The notes under the pieces were generated by a model. It did no database searches. It was not told where the DNA came from and was given only the letters and a program-made list of their open reading frames with translations. Below, piece after piece: positions 6,378 to 13,303 of a DNA stretch of 13,303 nucleotides (position 1 is its first letter; the number at the start of each line of letters is the position of its first letter). The stretch is from Deltaproteobacteria bacterium. GTDB lineage: Bacteria > Desulfobacterota > DSM-4660 > Desulfatiglandales > Desulfatiglandaceae. The stretch covers positions 1 through 13,303 of the forward strand of contig DREN01000097.1 in the NCBI GenBank assembly GCA_011051075.1, in the 5' to 3' direction. A program made the position numbers and the translations under genes.

Positions 6378-6929
6378 TTGAAGGGTGACAAGAAGACGAA
6401 AATTGTAAAAACCATAAAGATCGACGTTGATAAGTGTAACGGGTGCCGGGCATGCGAGGTGATCTGCTCAGCCTTTCACGCCACGCCCAAGTACAGCAGC
6501 AACAACCCTGCCAGGGCCCGTATCAGGGTCGTTCGCGACCCCCTGAGGGACGTATACGTGCCCGTGTATGCAGGGGATCATACGGTGGCCGAATGCGCTG
6601 GAAGGGACAAATACACCATTGACGGGAAGGAGTACGACGAGTGCGCCTTCTGCAGGGCCTCCTGCCCTTCCAGGGATGATTTCAAGGAGCCTGACTCGGG
6701 CCTCCCCCTGAAATGCGACATGTGTGAGAGTGATCCTCCCCTTGATGAACCCCTCTGTGTCCAGTGGTGTCTGGCCGACGCCCTCGTCTACGAGGAGAGG
6801 GAGGAGGAGGTTGAAGAAGAGGTGGAGCAGGATGAGATGGAGGCGGGGCTGGAGGCGCTGGCGACCAAGTACGGGTTGCAGAAGATAATGGATACCGTTG
6901 CCCGCATGTCAGTATCAAAGAGTGCCTGA
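6378..6929 (+). CDS. bamC: Class II benzoyl-CoA reductase, ferredoxin-like subunit BamC
   Basis: BamC is the iron-sulfur partner of BamB and carries electrons to the W site. The 183-residue product has twelve cysteines (20, 23, 26, 30, 73, 89, 92, 96, 113, 116, 127, 131), exactly enough for three 4Fe-4S clusters, in the pattern CNGCRACEVIC, ECAFCRASC, CDMC and CVQWC, as in the HycB/DMSO-reductase-type ferredoxin fold. After the last Cys there is a strongly acidic Glu-rich stretch (about residues 138-152) and a short helix-like tail. The start is TTG at 6378 with GGAGGG (6364-6369) 8 bases upstream; the nearby GTG at 6371 is in another frame that stops at once. It lies 17 bp after bamB and 35 bp before bamD. 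Confidence 0.9.
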   Translation: MKGDKKTKIVKTIKIDVDKCNGCRACEVICSAFHATPKYSSNNPARARIRVVRDPLRDVYVPVYAGDHTVAECAGRDKYTIDGKEYDECAFCRASCPSRDDFKEPDSGLPLKCDMCESDPPLDEPLCVQWCLADALVYEEREEEVEEEVEQDEMEAGLEALATKYGLQKIMDTVARMSVSKSA

Positions 6930-6964
6930 AATCTTAAGAGGAAAGAAGAGGGTTAAATAGGACA

Positions 6965-8137
6965 GTGGAGACTGTAGCCGACTTCAAAGAGATCGTAGAG
7001 GTCATTAAAGAGAGCGGTGGTGATCTCTTCAAGAGATGCTTCCAATGCGGCCTATGCGACGTTGTCTGTCCGTGGAACCGGGTCATAGACTTCAGTATGC
7101 GGAAAATAGTCCGGCAGGCCGTCTTTGGTCTTACCGAGATAGAGAGTGATGATATATGGCGTTGCACCACCTGCGGGAGGTGTCCACAGAAATGTCCCAG
7201 GGATGTGCAGCAGATAGAATCGGGGATGGCCCTGCGAAGGATCGCCACGGAGTACGGGGTCTTTCCAACCCCTGTAAAACCGATTCGAACTGTGAGCGCC
7301 AGCCTGGTGGGTGAAGGGAATCCCCTGAACGAAGAGAGGAAAAAGAGGGGAGAGTGGGCAAAGGGCCTTTCCGTAAAGACCTTTTCAGAGGGGATGGAGA
7401 TCCTCTACTTTCCCGGTTGCTACCCAAGCTACGACCCCAGGGCGAAAAAGGTGGCCAGGGCCACTGCCGCTATCCTCGATCGGGCCGGGGTGGAGTTCGG
7501 GATACTGGGACCAAAGGAAAGCTGCTGCGGGGAAAGCATCCGTAAGGCTGGTGATGAAGACCTGTTCAAACGTCTTGCCAGGGAAAACATAAAGACCTTT
7601 ATCGACAACGGGGTGAAGAAAATCCTCGTGAGTTCTCCCCACTGCTACCATACCTTCAAAAACGAGTACCCCGAGTTTATGGTGGACTTCGAGGTGATCC
7701 ATATGGCCCAGTTTCTGTGCCAGCTCATGGATGAGGGGCGGTTTGAACTCAAGGGAGAGTACAAAAAGAGGGTTACCTACCACGACCCCTGCTATCTTGG
7801 TAGACATAACGGCATTTATGAAGAGCCCAGAGAGATCCTGAACAAGATCCCCGGTCTGATTTTAAAGGAGATGCCCGAGTCCCGGGTGGACAGCCTCTGT
7901 TGCGGTGGAGGAGGGGGCAGGATCTGGATGGAGACGCCCAAGGGTGAAAGGTTCTCCGATCTCAGGATTGAACAGGCCCTGGCAGAGGGAGCCCAGGTAC
8001 TTGCCACCTCATGCCCCTACTGCATTACCAACTTTGAAGACAGCAGGTTGACCATGGAAAATGGTGAAGCCATCGAAATAAAAGATATTACCGAGATTGT
8101 CCGGGAAGTTATTGAGGGAACCGAAGAAAACCTGTGA
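6965..8137 (+). CDS. bamD: HdrD-like iron-sulfur protein BamD
   Basis: This 390-residue protein is related to heterodisulfide reductase subunit D/GlpC and is taken to link the BamBC module with the BamE flavoprotein. Two ferredoxin motifs lie at the N-terminus: CFQCGLCDVVC (Cys25, 28, 31, 35) and CTTCGRCPQKC (Cys67, 70, 73, 77). Two CCG domains follow. The first has Cys152 (FPGC), Cys187-Cys188-Gly and Cys227 (PHC); the second has Cys276 (DPC), Cys312-Cys313-Gly followed by a Gly run, and Cys350/Cys353 (SCPYC). These CCG domains bind the non-cubane type clusters in HdrB/D proteins. No membrane segment is seen. Start GTG 6965, with AGAGGG about 12 bases upstream; spacing to bamE is 12 bp. Confidence 0.9.
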   Translation: METVADFKEIVEVIKESGGDLFKRCFQCGLCDVVCPWNRVIDFSMRKIVRQAVFGLTEIESDDIWRCTTCGRCPQKCPRDVQQIESGMALRRIATEYGVFPTPVKPIRTVSASLVGEGNPLNEERKKRGEWAKGLSVKTFSEGMEILYFPGCYPSYDPRAKKVARATAAILDRAGVEFGILGPKESCCGESIRKAGDEDLFKRLARENIKTFIDNGVKKILVSSPHCYHTFKNEYPEFMVDFEVIHMAQFLCQLMDEGRFELKGEYKKRVTYHDPCYLGRHNGIYEEPREILNKIPGLILKEMPESRVDSLCCGGGGGRIWMETPKGERFSDLRIEQALAEGAQVLATSCPYCITNFEDSRLTMENGEAIEIKDITEIVREVIEGTEENL

Positions 8138-8149
8138 GGACATGGAGAA

Positions 8150-11100
8150 GTGGAAAAAGCACTATTAGAAGAAGAGGAAAAGATCCAGCAGCTCTGTAAG
8201 AGTCTGAAGGATCGTAATTTCGGGGACGTAATGGTCGTAGGAGGTGGGATCAGCGGGATTCAGGCCTCGCTGGATCTTGCCACTGCCGGTTTCCGCGTAT
8301 ACCTTGTGGAGAAATCCCCTGCCATCGGGGGCCACATGGCGCAGCTTGACAAGACCTTCCCCACCAATGACTGTTCCATGTGAATACTCTCACCTAAACT
8401 GGTCGAGGTCGGCCGGCATCCAAACATTGAGGTCCTGACCTACACGGAAGTGGAACGTGTGGAAGGGGAGGCGGGAGATTTCAGGGTAACCCTGGTCAAG
8501 AAGCCCCGGTACATCATAGAGGAGAGGTGCACGGGCTGCACCACCTGTGTGGAGTACTGCCCGGTGGAGTATCCAGATCCGTTCAACCAGGAGATCTCCA
8601 ACAACAAGGCCGTCCACATATACTTTTCCCAGGCGGTTCCCCTGATTACCTATATAGATGAAAGCTGTCTCTACCTGAAGGAGGAGAAGTGCCTTATCTG
8701 CCAGGGGGTATGTGAAAATGCGGCCATTGACTTCAGTCAGGAGGCTGAGAGGGTAGAGATAAGGGTGGGGGCCGTTGTACTCTCGTCCGGTTTTGAACCC
8801 TTTGACCCAGGGGTCAAGGACGAGTACGGCTACAGGACAATGGAGAACGTGGTAACCAGCATGGACTACGAACGGCTCCTCTCCTCCACCGGTCCATACG
8901 AAGGGGAAGTGCGTCGCATCTCCGATAAGGGACACCCCCAGAAGATCGCCTGGATTCAGTGCGTTGGTTCCAGGCGGGTCACCGAGGGAGATAACAGCTA
9001 CTGCTCGGCCGTCTGCTGCACCTACACCCAGAAACAGGTGATTCTCACAAAGGATCATAATGCGGGGGCCCGGTGTACCATCTTCCATAACGATATCCGC
9101 TCATACGGCAAGGATTTTGAGCGGTACTACCAGAGGGCCGAGGAACTCCCGGATGTGCGGTTCATTAGAAGCTACGCATCGGTGGTAAGGGAGATCCCGG
9201 AGACCAAGAACGTGGTGGTGAGATACGCCGATCCCCAAGGGGGAGTCAAAGAGGAAGAGTTTGACATGGTGGTCCTCTCAGTAGGCCTCAACCCCCCTTC
9301 TGATCACAGGGAACTGGCAGAGAAGTTCGGAATCGGGCTGAACACCCACGGTTTCTGCAAGACCCTGCCCGACAAACCCATGGAGACCACCAGGTCGGGC
9401 GTTTTCACAAGCGGGGCCTTCCAGGGTCCCATGGATATCCCCGAGTCGGTCTTCTCGGCAAGCTCGGCCGGGTCCCGGTGCGGTGAATACCTTGATCAGA
9501 GGAGGGGAAGGCTGACCACGGAAAGGTCCTATCCGCCGGAAAAGGATGTCTCGGGAGAGGAGCCGAGGATAGGGGTATTCGTGTGCCACTGCGGGGCCAA
9601 TATCGGAAGGGTGGTGGACGTCCCTTCGGTGGTTGAATATTCCCTGACCCTGCCACACGTGGTTCATGCCCAGGAGCAGCTCTTTTCCTGCGCCACCAAT
9701 TCGGCAAGGGAGATAACCGATACCGTTAAAGAGAAGGGCCTCAACCGGGTGGTGGTTGCGGCCTGCAGCCCCAGGACCCTTGAACCCTTGTTCAGGGATA
9801 CCCTCCGTGAGGCAGGGATCAACCAGTACTTCTACGACATGGCCAATATCAGGGAGCATAACTCCTGGGTTCACTCCAAGGAAAAGGAAGACGCCACCCT
9901 GAAGGCCAAGGATATAACCCGCATGTCAGTGGCCAGGGCCGCCCTCCTTGAGCCCCTCCAGGAGATAGACCTGCCCGTTAACAGTGAGGCCCTGGTAGTG
10001 GGTGGCGGGCTTGCCGGAATGACCTGTGCCCTGAGCCTGGCCGACCAGGGCTTTGATGTCCATCTGGTGGAAAAGGAGGAGGAGCTGGGAGGGATGGCCC
10101 GGAGGATCCACTACACCCTTGAGGGTATGGATGTTCAGGCCTACCTCCGCGGTCTCGTTTCAAAGGTTTATGAACACCCGCTTATACACGTATCCCATGG
10201 CGCCACAATCACCCGGGTCTCCGGTTATATAGGCAATTTTATAACCACGGTGGAGTCTGAAGGAAGGGTCAAGGAGATCAAACATGGAGCGGCTGTCATC
10301 GCCACGGGCGCCCGGGAGTATAAACCCACCGAATACCTCTACGGGGAAGACGAGAGGGTGGTTACCCATCTGGAGTTGGAAGGGCTGATCAGCAGAGACG
10401 AGGAAGGCCTCTTGAGGGCCCAGACCCTGGTGATGATTCAGTGTGTGGGGTGCAGGCAGGAGGATAGAAATTACTGCAGCAGGGTATGCTGCAGCCAGGC
10501 CGTAAAGAACGCCCTCAAACTGAAAGAGAAAAACCCTGGCATCGACATCTACATCCTCTTCCGGGATATGAGGACCTACGGGTTCAGCGAGGATTATTAC
10601 CGGGATGCGTCCAACGCCGATGTGAAGTTCATCCGCTATGAACCGGGCGATAAACCCCGGGTGGAGGCGGCTCAGGAGGGTGGACGAGCGGTCCTGAGGG
10701 TCATGGCGACAGATCCCATCCTGGGCGCCCCCCTTGCCATAGACACCGATTACCTGTCTCTGGGGGCGGCGGTCATACCACCTGAGGAAAACAGGGAACT
10801 GTCTCAGTTGTTCACCATTTCTCTGGGGCCTGATGAGTTTTTCAAGGAAGCCCATGTGAAGTTAAGGCCCGTTGAATTTGCCACGGACGGGGTTTTCCTA
10901 TGTGGCACCGCCCACTACCCAAAACATATCTCAGAGGCTGTCAGCCAGGCCTACGGGGCGGCAGGCCGGGCCGCGGCCCTTCTCTCACGGGATTCGGTCA
11001 CGGCCTCCGGTTCGGTGTGCCAGGTAAATGAAGATTCTTGCGTTTCATGCGGAGCATGCATATCGGCCTGCACCTACGGAGCCGTGGAGTTCCGTGATAC

Positions 11101-11251
11101 GCCCCAGGGCAGGAAGGCCTGGGTGAACCCGGTGCTGTGCAAAGGTGACGGGCTCTGTAATGCAAAGTGTCCCACAAACGCGATCCTTCTCAAGCATTTC
11201 ACCGATGATGAGATTTTGACCCAGATCGATGCGGCAGTGGGAGATGTGTAG
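8150..11251 (+). CDS. bamE: Double HdrA-like flavoprotein BamE, selenocysteine-containing (UGA at residue 78)
   Basis: BamE is the HdrA-like FAD and iron-sulfur hub proposed to bifurcate electrons for ring reduction. Read through UGA 8381-8383 the frame is a continuous 1033 residues. Part 1: FAD-binding VVGGGISG (31-36); DCSM-Sec78-ILSPKLVEVGRHPNIE, where HdrA normally has Cys; ferredoxin Cys127/130/133/137 and Cys181/184/188; Cys271, 285, 289, 290. Part 2 begins with the HdrA N-domain VFVCHCGANIG (Cys479, 481), then a second FAD site GGGLAG (618-623), which lacks a DCSxC motif, then Cys765, 768, 776, 780, 781. It ends in a two-cluster ferredoxin (Cys964, 967, 970, 974; 997, 1003, 1007). The GTG at 8150 is preceded by GGAG. 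Homology runs unbroken in frame on both sides of the UGA, so this is recoding and not a nonsense mutation or two genes. Confidence 0.93.
8381..8416 (+). promoter_or_regulatory. Sec UGA codon and SECIS-like hairpin in bamE
   Basis: UGA (8381-8383) is followed after 15 nt by a 6-bp stem, CTGGTC (8399-8404) pairing with GGCCGG (8411-8416) including two G-U pairs, closed by the 6-nt loop GAGGTC. The loop carries GGU, resembling the E. coli fdhF SECIS apical loop (AGGUCU). Position and loop fit SelB recognition. The hairpin lies inside the codons for LVEVGR. Confidence 0.75.
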
Positions 11252-11300
11252 ATAAAAGGCGGCATCCTTCATAAAAGCAAAAAGGGGTTAGGCTGATCTG

Positions 11301-11354
11301 TAGGTGCGGATTTATCCGCACATGGATTCCGCTGTGCGGCTGAAGCCGCACCTA
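11301..11354 (+). repeat. REP-like double-hairpin palindromic element
   Basis: A 54-bp element bounded by TAGGTGCGG (11301-11309) and its inverse CCGCACCTA (11346-11354). Inside are two perfect hairpins: GTGCGGA/TCCGCAC with loop TTTA (11304-11321), and GTGCGGC/GCCGCAC with loop TGAA (11334-11351). The four arms share one GTGCGG core, so several alternative folds are possible. It has the look of a dispersed intergenic REP/BIME-type repeat. It sits 50 bp after bamE and has no T-run typical of a terminator. Confidence 0.75.
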
Positions 11355-11453
11355 TATTTTGCAGGTACAAGTAATTAAAAAACTGTACGTGTAAACCGAG
11401 AAATGAAGGGTGCCTAAAAGGAAAGGCGATACTTGACCGGCTGCGGAAAAGGG

Positions 11454-11519
11454 AAATATCCAGCATCCAGAAACGAGCCCGCCATACTACCGGCGGGTAA
11501 ATATCCAGCATCCAGAAAC
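11454..11519 (+). repeat. 21-bp direct repeat flanking an inverted repeat
   Basis: A 21-bp sequence beginning AAATATCCAGCATCC occurs identically at 11454-11474 and 11499-11519. The 24-bp spacer contains an inverted repeat, CCCGCC and GGCGGG (11478-11483 and 11492-11497) around an 8-nt loop. The CCAGCATCCAGAAACC theme is of a kind seen between genes in deltaproteobacterial genomes (from memory). Two copies are too few for a CRISPR array and no cas gene is near. Confidence 0.7.
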
Positions 11520-11540
11520 CAGCATAAGAGGGGAGAATCA

Positions 11541-12308
11541 ATGAGTACGGGAGTTACTTTCAAGCCCAAGATCCTGGGCTTCATATGCCATTGGTGAGCG
11601 TACGGCGCTGCTGACATGGCTGGAGTTTCCAGACTGCAATACAGAACAGAGGCCAGGTTTATCCGCGTCATGTGTTCCGGCCGTGTGGATCTTGCGTTTG
11701 TGATCAGGGCCTTTTTGAACGGAACAGACGGGGTGTTCATAGGAGGGTGCCGTCTTAACGAGTGCAACTACATCACCCATGGAAATTACGACGCACTGGC
11801 CATGGTCCTCCTGTGCAGAAAGATAATGGCCAGGATAGGACTGGACCCGGAGAGGCTGAGGATCGAGTTCATGTCCTCGGGCGATGGTATTCTCTTTACC
11901 CAGGTTATCAACGATTTTGGAGAGAGGATCAGGGAGCTGGGCCCCCTTGGCAAGGCCGAGGGCATGGAACCGGACGATCTTAGGTTCAGACTTGAAGCGG
12001 TGAACAGGCTGATCCCCTACATCAAGCTGGTGGAAAGGGAGAGACTCAGGGTCCCGCATAAATCAGAAAAAGAGTACAGGGAGTTCTTTGCAAGCGACAG
12101 GGTGAACGCTATCTTCGATGAGCTGATCGGGAATAAACTTGCCATGAGCCAGATCCTTCTGCTCCTGGGGAAGGGGCCCCTTTCGACCGGAGCAATCTCA
12201 GAGACCCTGGGGCTGACCCCGTCTCAAGTTTCAAGGCATATGAACAGTTCATCGCGACAGGGGCTGGTCAGATACGATGAGGCCCGCAAGAGCTTTGCCC
12301 TTGCATGA
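11541..12308 (+). CDS. bamF: MvhD-like 2Fe-2S protein BamF, selenocysteine-containing (UGA at residue 19), winged-helix tail
   Basis: Read through UGA 11595-11597, the frame from ATG 11541 gives 255 residues that begin like MvhD/FlpD: FKPKILGFICHW-Sec-AYGAADMAGVSRLQY, where the family has CxWCSYAGADLAG. It continues with RVMCSGRVDLAFVIRAF (Cys45) and GGCRLNECNYITHGNYDA (Cys70, Cys75), the conserved MvhD cysteines. Cys16/Sec19/Cys45/Cys70/Cys75 are the candidate 2Fe-2S and redox residues. MvhD passes electrons to HdrA in related complexes, which fits the position directly after bamE. Beyond the MvhD domain, residues about 199-255 resemble an ArsR-like winged helix (LSTGAISETLGLTPSQVSRHM). ATG 11541 has a GGGGAG Shine-Dalgarno 7 bases upstream; the internal ATG at 11616 would lose the redox motif and is not the start. 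Confidence 0.9.
11595..11634 (+). promoter_or_regulatory. Sec UGA codon and SECIS-like hairpin in bamF
   Basis: UGA (11595-11597) is followed after 22 nt by a hairpin, CTGGA (11620-11624) pairing with TCCAG (11628-11632), with a GTT loop (or CTGG/CCAG with loop AGTTT) and one more G-C pair (11618/11634) outside a mismatch. The GU in the loop and the distance fit a bacterial SECIS. The stem is shorter and less clear than the one in bamE. Confidence 0.6.
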
Positions 12309-12356
12309 GAACAGCAGGCAGGGCACTGAAATGGAGAGAACATAGGGACAAGGGGC

Positions 12357-12809
12357 ATGGACAACCATAAAATCGATCAGATCATTGATAAGTATCAGGG
12401 TGAGGCCAGTTCACTGATCCAGGTGTTGCTGGAGATTCAGAGAAAGCATAACTGGCTTCCCAAGGAGGCCCTGGAGAGGGTCAGTGAAGAACTGGAGGTT
12501 CCTTTAGCCAGGATATTGCACATAGCCACCTTTTACAAGGCCTTCAGCCTGGTTCCCAAGGGCCGTCATACAATCCATATCTGCATGGGCACGGCCTGTC
12601 ATGTTAGGGGGGCGCCCCGGGTCCTGGATACGGTGCAGGATCTTACAGGGATTAATCCGGGCGAGAGCGACCTGGATTTGAAGTTCAGTCTGGAAACCGT
12701 TAACTGCCTCGGCTGCTGTGCCCTGGGGCCGGTCGTGGAAATCGATGGAAAGACCCACGGTAAGATGGGACCGGCCGACACGGCAGAGGTGTTAAAAAAC
12801 TATGAGTAG
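12357..12809 (+). CDS. bamG: NuoE-like 2Fe-2S subunit BamG
   Basis: This 150-residue protein has the NuoE/thioredoxin-like ferredoxin architecture: an N-terminal helical part (IQVLLEIQRKHNWLPKEALERVSEELEVPLARI) and a C-terminal 2Fe-2S domain with Cys76-x4-Cys81 (CMGTACHVRG) and Cys117-x3-Cys121 (CLGCC; the Cys120 is extra). In Bam complexes it partners the NuoF-like BamH to form the NAD(H)-reactive end. The length matches NuoE/HoxE/HydC proteins. ATG at 12357 follows AGGGACAAGGGG; the gap to bamF is 48 bp and to bamH 9 bp. Confidence 0.9.
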   Translation: MDNHKIDQIIDKYQGEASSLIQVLLEIQRKHNWLPKEALERVSEELEVPLARILHIATFYKAFSLVPKGRHTIHICMGTACHVRGAPRVLDTVQDLTGINPGESDLDLKFSLETVNCLGCCALGPVVEIDGKTHGKMGPADTAEVLKNYE

Positions 12810-12818
12810 GGGAAGATT

Positions 12819-13303
12819 ATGGCGCTGTTAAACTCGCCTGAAGAATTAGAGGAGTATAGAAAAGGGGTATTAGCCAAAAGAGACCCGAACTCACCCTGCA
12901 TCTCCATATGTGTGGGTGCCGGCTGTATTGCCTCCGGTGCGGACCGGGTCATGGCCGCATTTGAGGCAGAGATTCAGAAGCAGGGATTACAGGCCACCGT
13001 GGATACCAAGGGAACCGGGTGCCCGGGATTCTGTGAGAGGGGACCGGTGGTTGTTATCTATCCAGAGGAGATATGTTATCTGGGGGTAACGGCTGAAGAC
13101 GTCCCGGAGATTGTCTCAGAGACAATAAAGAAAAACAGGGTGGTTGATCGCCTCCTCTTTGTTGATCCTGCCACAGGCGAAAAGGCGGTCCACGAGTCGG
13201 ACATTCCGTTCTACAAGTACCAGGAGCGGATGGTCTTCGGCGCCAACAGGAGGATCGACCCCAAGAGTTTCGAGGATTATCTCGCCATCGGCGGCTGTCA
13301 GGC
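12819..13303 (+). CDS. bamH: NuoF-like NADH-binding subunit BamH (partial, 3' end outside window)
   Basis: From ATG 12819 the frame is open to the window end (161 complete codons). The N-terminal thioredoxin-like 2Fe-2S domain found in HydB/HoxF/NuoF-type fusion proteins is visible: Cys31-x4-Cys36 (CVGAGC) and Cys68-x3-Cys72 (CPGFC), then RGPVVVIYPEEICYLGV. This is followed by PFYKYQERMVFGANRRIDPKSFEDYLAIGG, the start of the NuoF 51-kDa FMN/NADH domain, whose binding motifs lie beyond the edge. AGGGGA about 6 bases upstream of the ATG is a good Shine-Dalgarno, and it starts 9 bp after bamG. Expected role: NAD(H)-linked electron entry or exit for the bifurcating Bam complex. Confidence 0.88.
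   Translation, partial: MALLNSPEELEEYRKGVLAKRDPNSPCISICVGAGCIASGADRVMAAFEAEIQKQGLQATVDTKGTGCPGFCERGPVVVIYPEEICYLGVTAEDVPEIVSETIKKNRVVDRLLFVDPATGEKAVHESDIPFYKYQERMVFGANRRIDPKSFEDYLAIGGCQ

Noticed and set aside
8381..8383. UGA in bamE as a nonsense mutation or the boundary of two genes
   Set aside because: The downstream part has no ribosome site or start at its beginning, the HdrA motif continues without loss of a residue, and the UGA replaces exactly the conserved Cys, with a SECIS-like hairpin after it.
11454..11519. CRISPR array
   Set aside because: Only two repeat units, a spacer that is itself palindromic, and no cas genes in the window.
11616..12308. Start of bamF at ATG 11616
   Set aside because: It would remove the MvhD CxW(C/Sec) motif and has no good Shine-Dalgarno; ATG 11541 in the same frame has GGGGAG and restores the family N-terminus through a Sec codon.

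Overview
The window looks like chromosomal DNA from an anaerobic, probably Desulfobacterota (deltaproteobacterial) bacterium. The reasons are a class II (tungsten, ATP-independent) benzoyl-CoA reductase gene cluster, two genes whose in-frame UGA falls on a conserved cysteine position (selenocysteine), heterodisulfide-reductase-like electron-transfer subunits, an Slp-type lipoprotein, and intergenic palindromic repeats. The species cannot be named from the sequence.

Layout. (1) Positions 1-1871, plus strand: the 3' end of mrdA (PBP2), then rodA/mrdB (cell-wall elongation), then a YjbQ/UPF0047 family gene. (2) Positions 1962-3378, minus strand: a transglutaminase-like protein, an Slp-family lipoprotein and a broken second Slp-like gene. 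(3) Positions 3379-3589: a divergent gap with a plus-oriented terminator-like hairpin and a near-consensus sigma-70 promoter (TTGACA, 17-nt spacer, TAAAAT). (4) Positions 3590-4262: a small DUF2080/AbrB-like protein and a GNAT acetyltransferase. (5) Position 4357 to the window end: bamB, bamC, bamD, bamE, bamF, bamG and the start of bamH, all plus strand.

How the genes work together. BamB (W-pterin active site) and BamC (three 4Fe-4S clusters) form the ring-reducing module for benzoyl-CoA. BamD (HdrD-like), BamE (fused double HdrA-like flavoprotein) and BamF (MvhD-like 2Fe-2S protein) form the proposed electron-bifurcating relay. BamG and BamH (NuoE/NuoF-like) connect it to NAD(H). The residues assigned to the BamB active site in Geobacter metallireducens (Glu251, His255, His260, Cys322, from memory) occur here at identical numbers.

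Main discovery. A simple ORF reading breaks two genes that are in fact intact. bamE runs from 8150 to 11251 through UGA at 8381-8383 (Sec78, in place of the HdrA cysteine of the DCSxC motif). bamF runs from 11541 to 12308 through UGA at 11595-11597 (Sec19, in place of the second Cys of the MvhD CxWC motif). Each UGA is followed at a suitable distance by a small hairpin with GU in its apical loop, as expected of bacterial SECIS elements. The 289-bp bamE-bamF gap holds a 54-bp REP-like double hairpin and a 21-bp direct repeat, which is unusual inside such a tightly packed operon.
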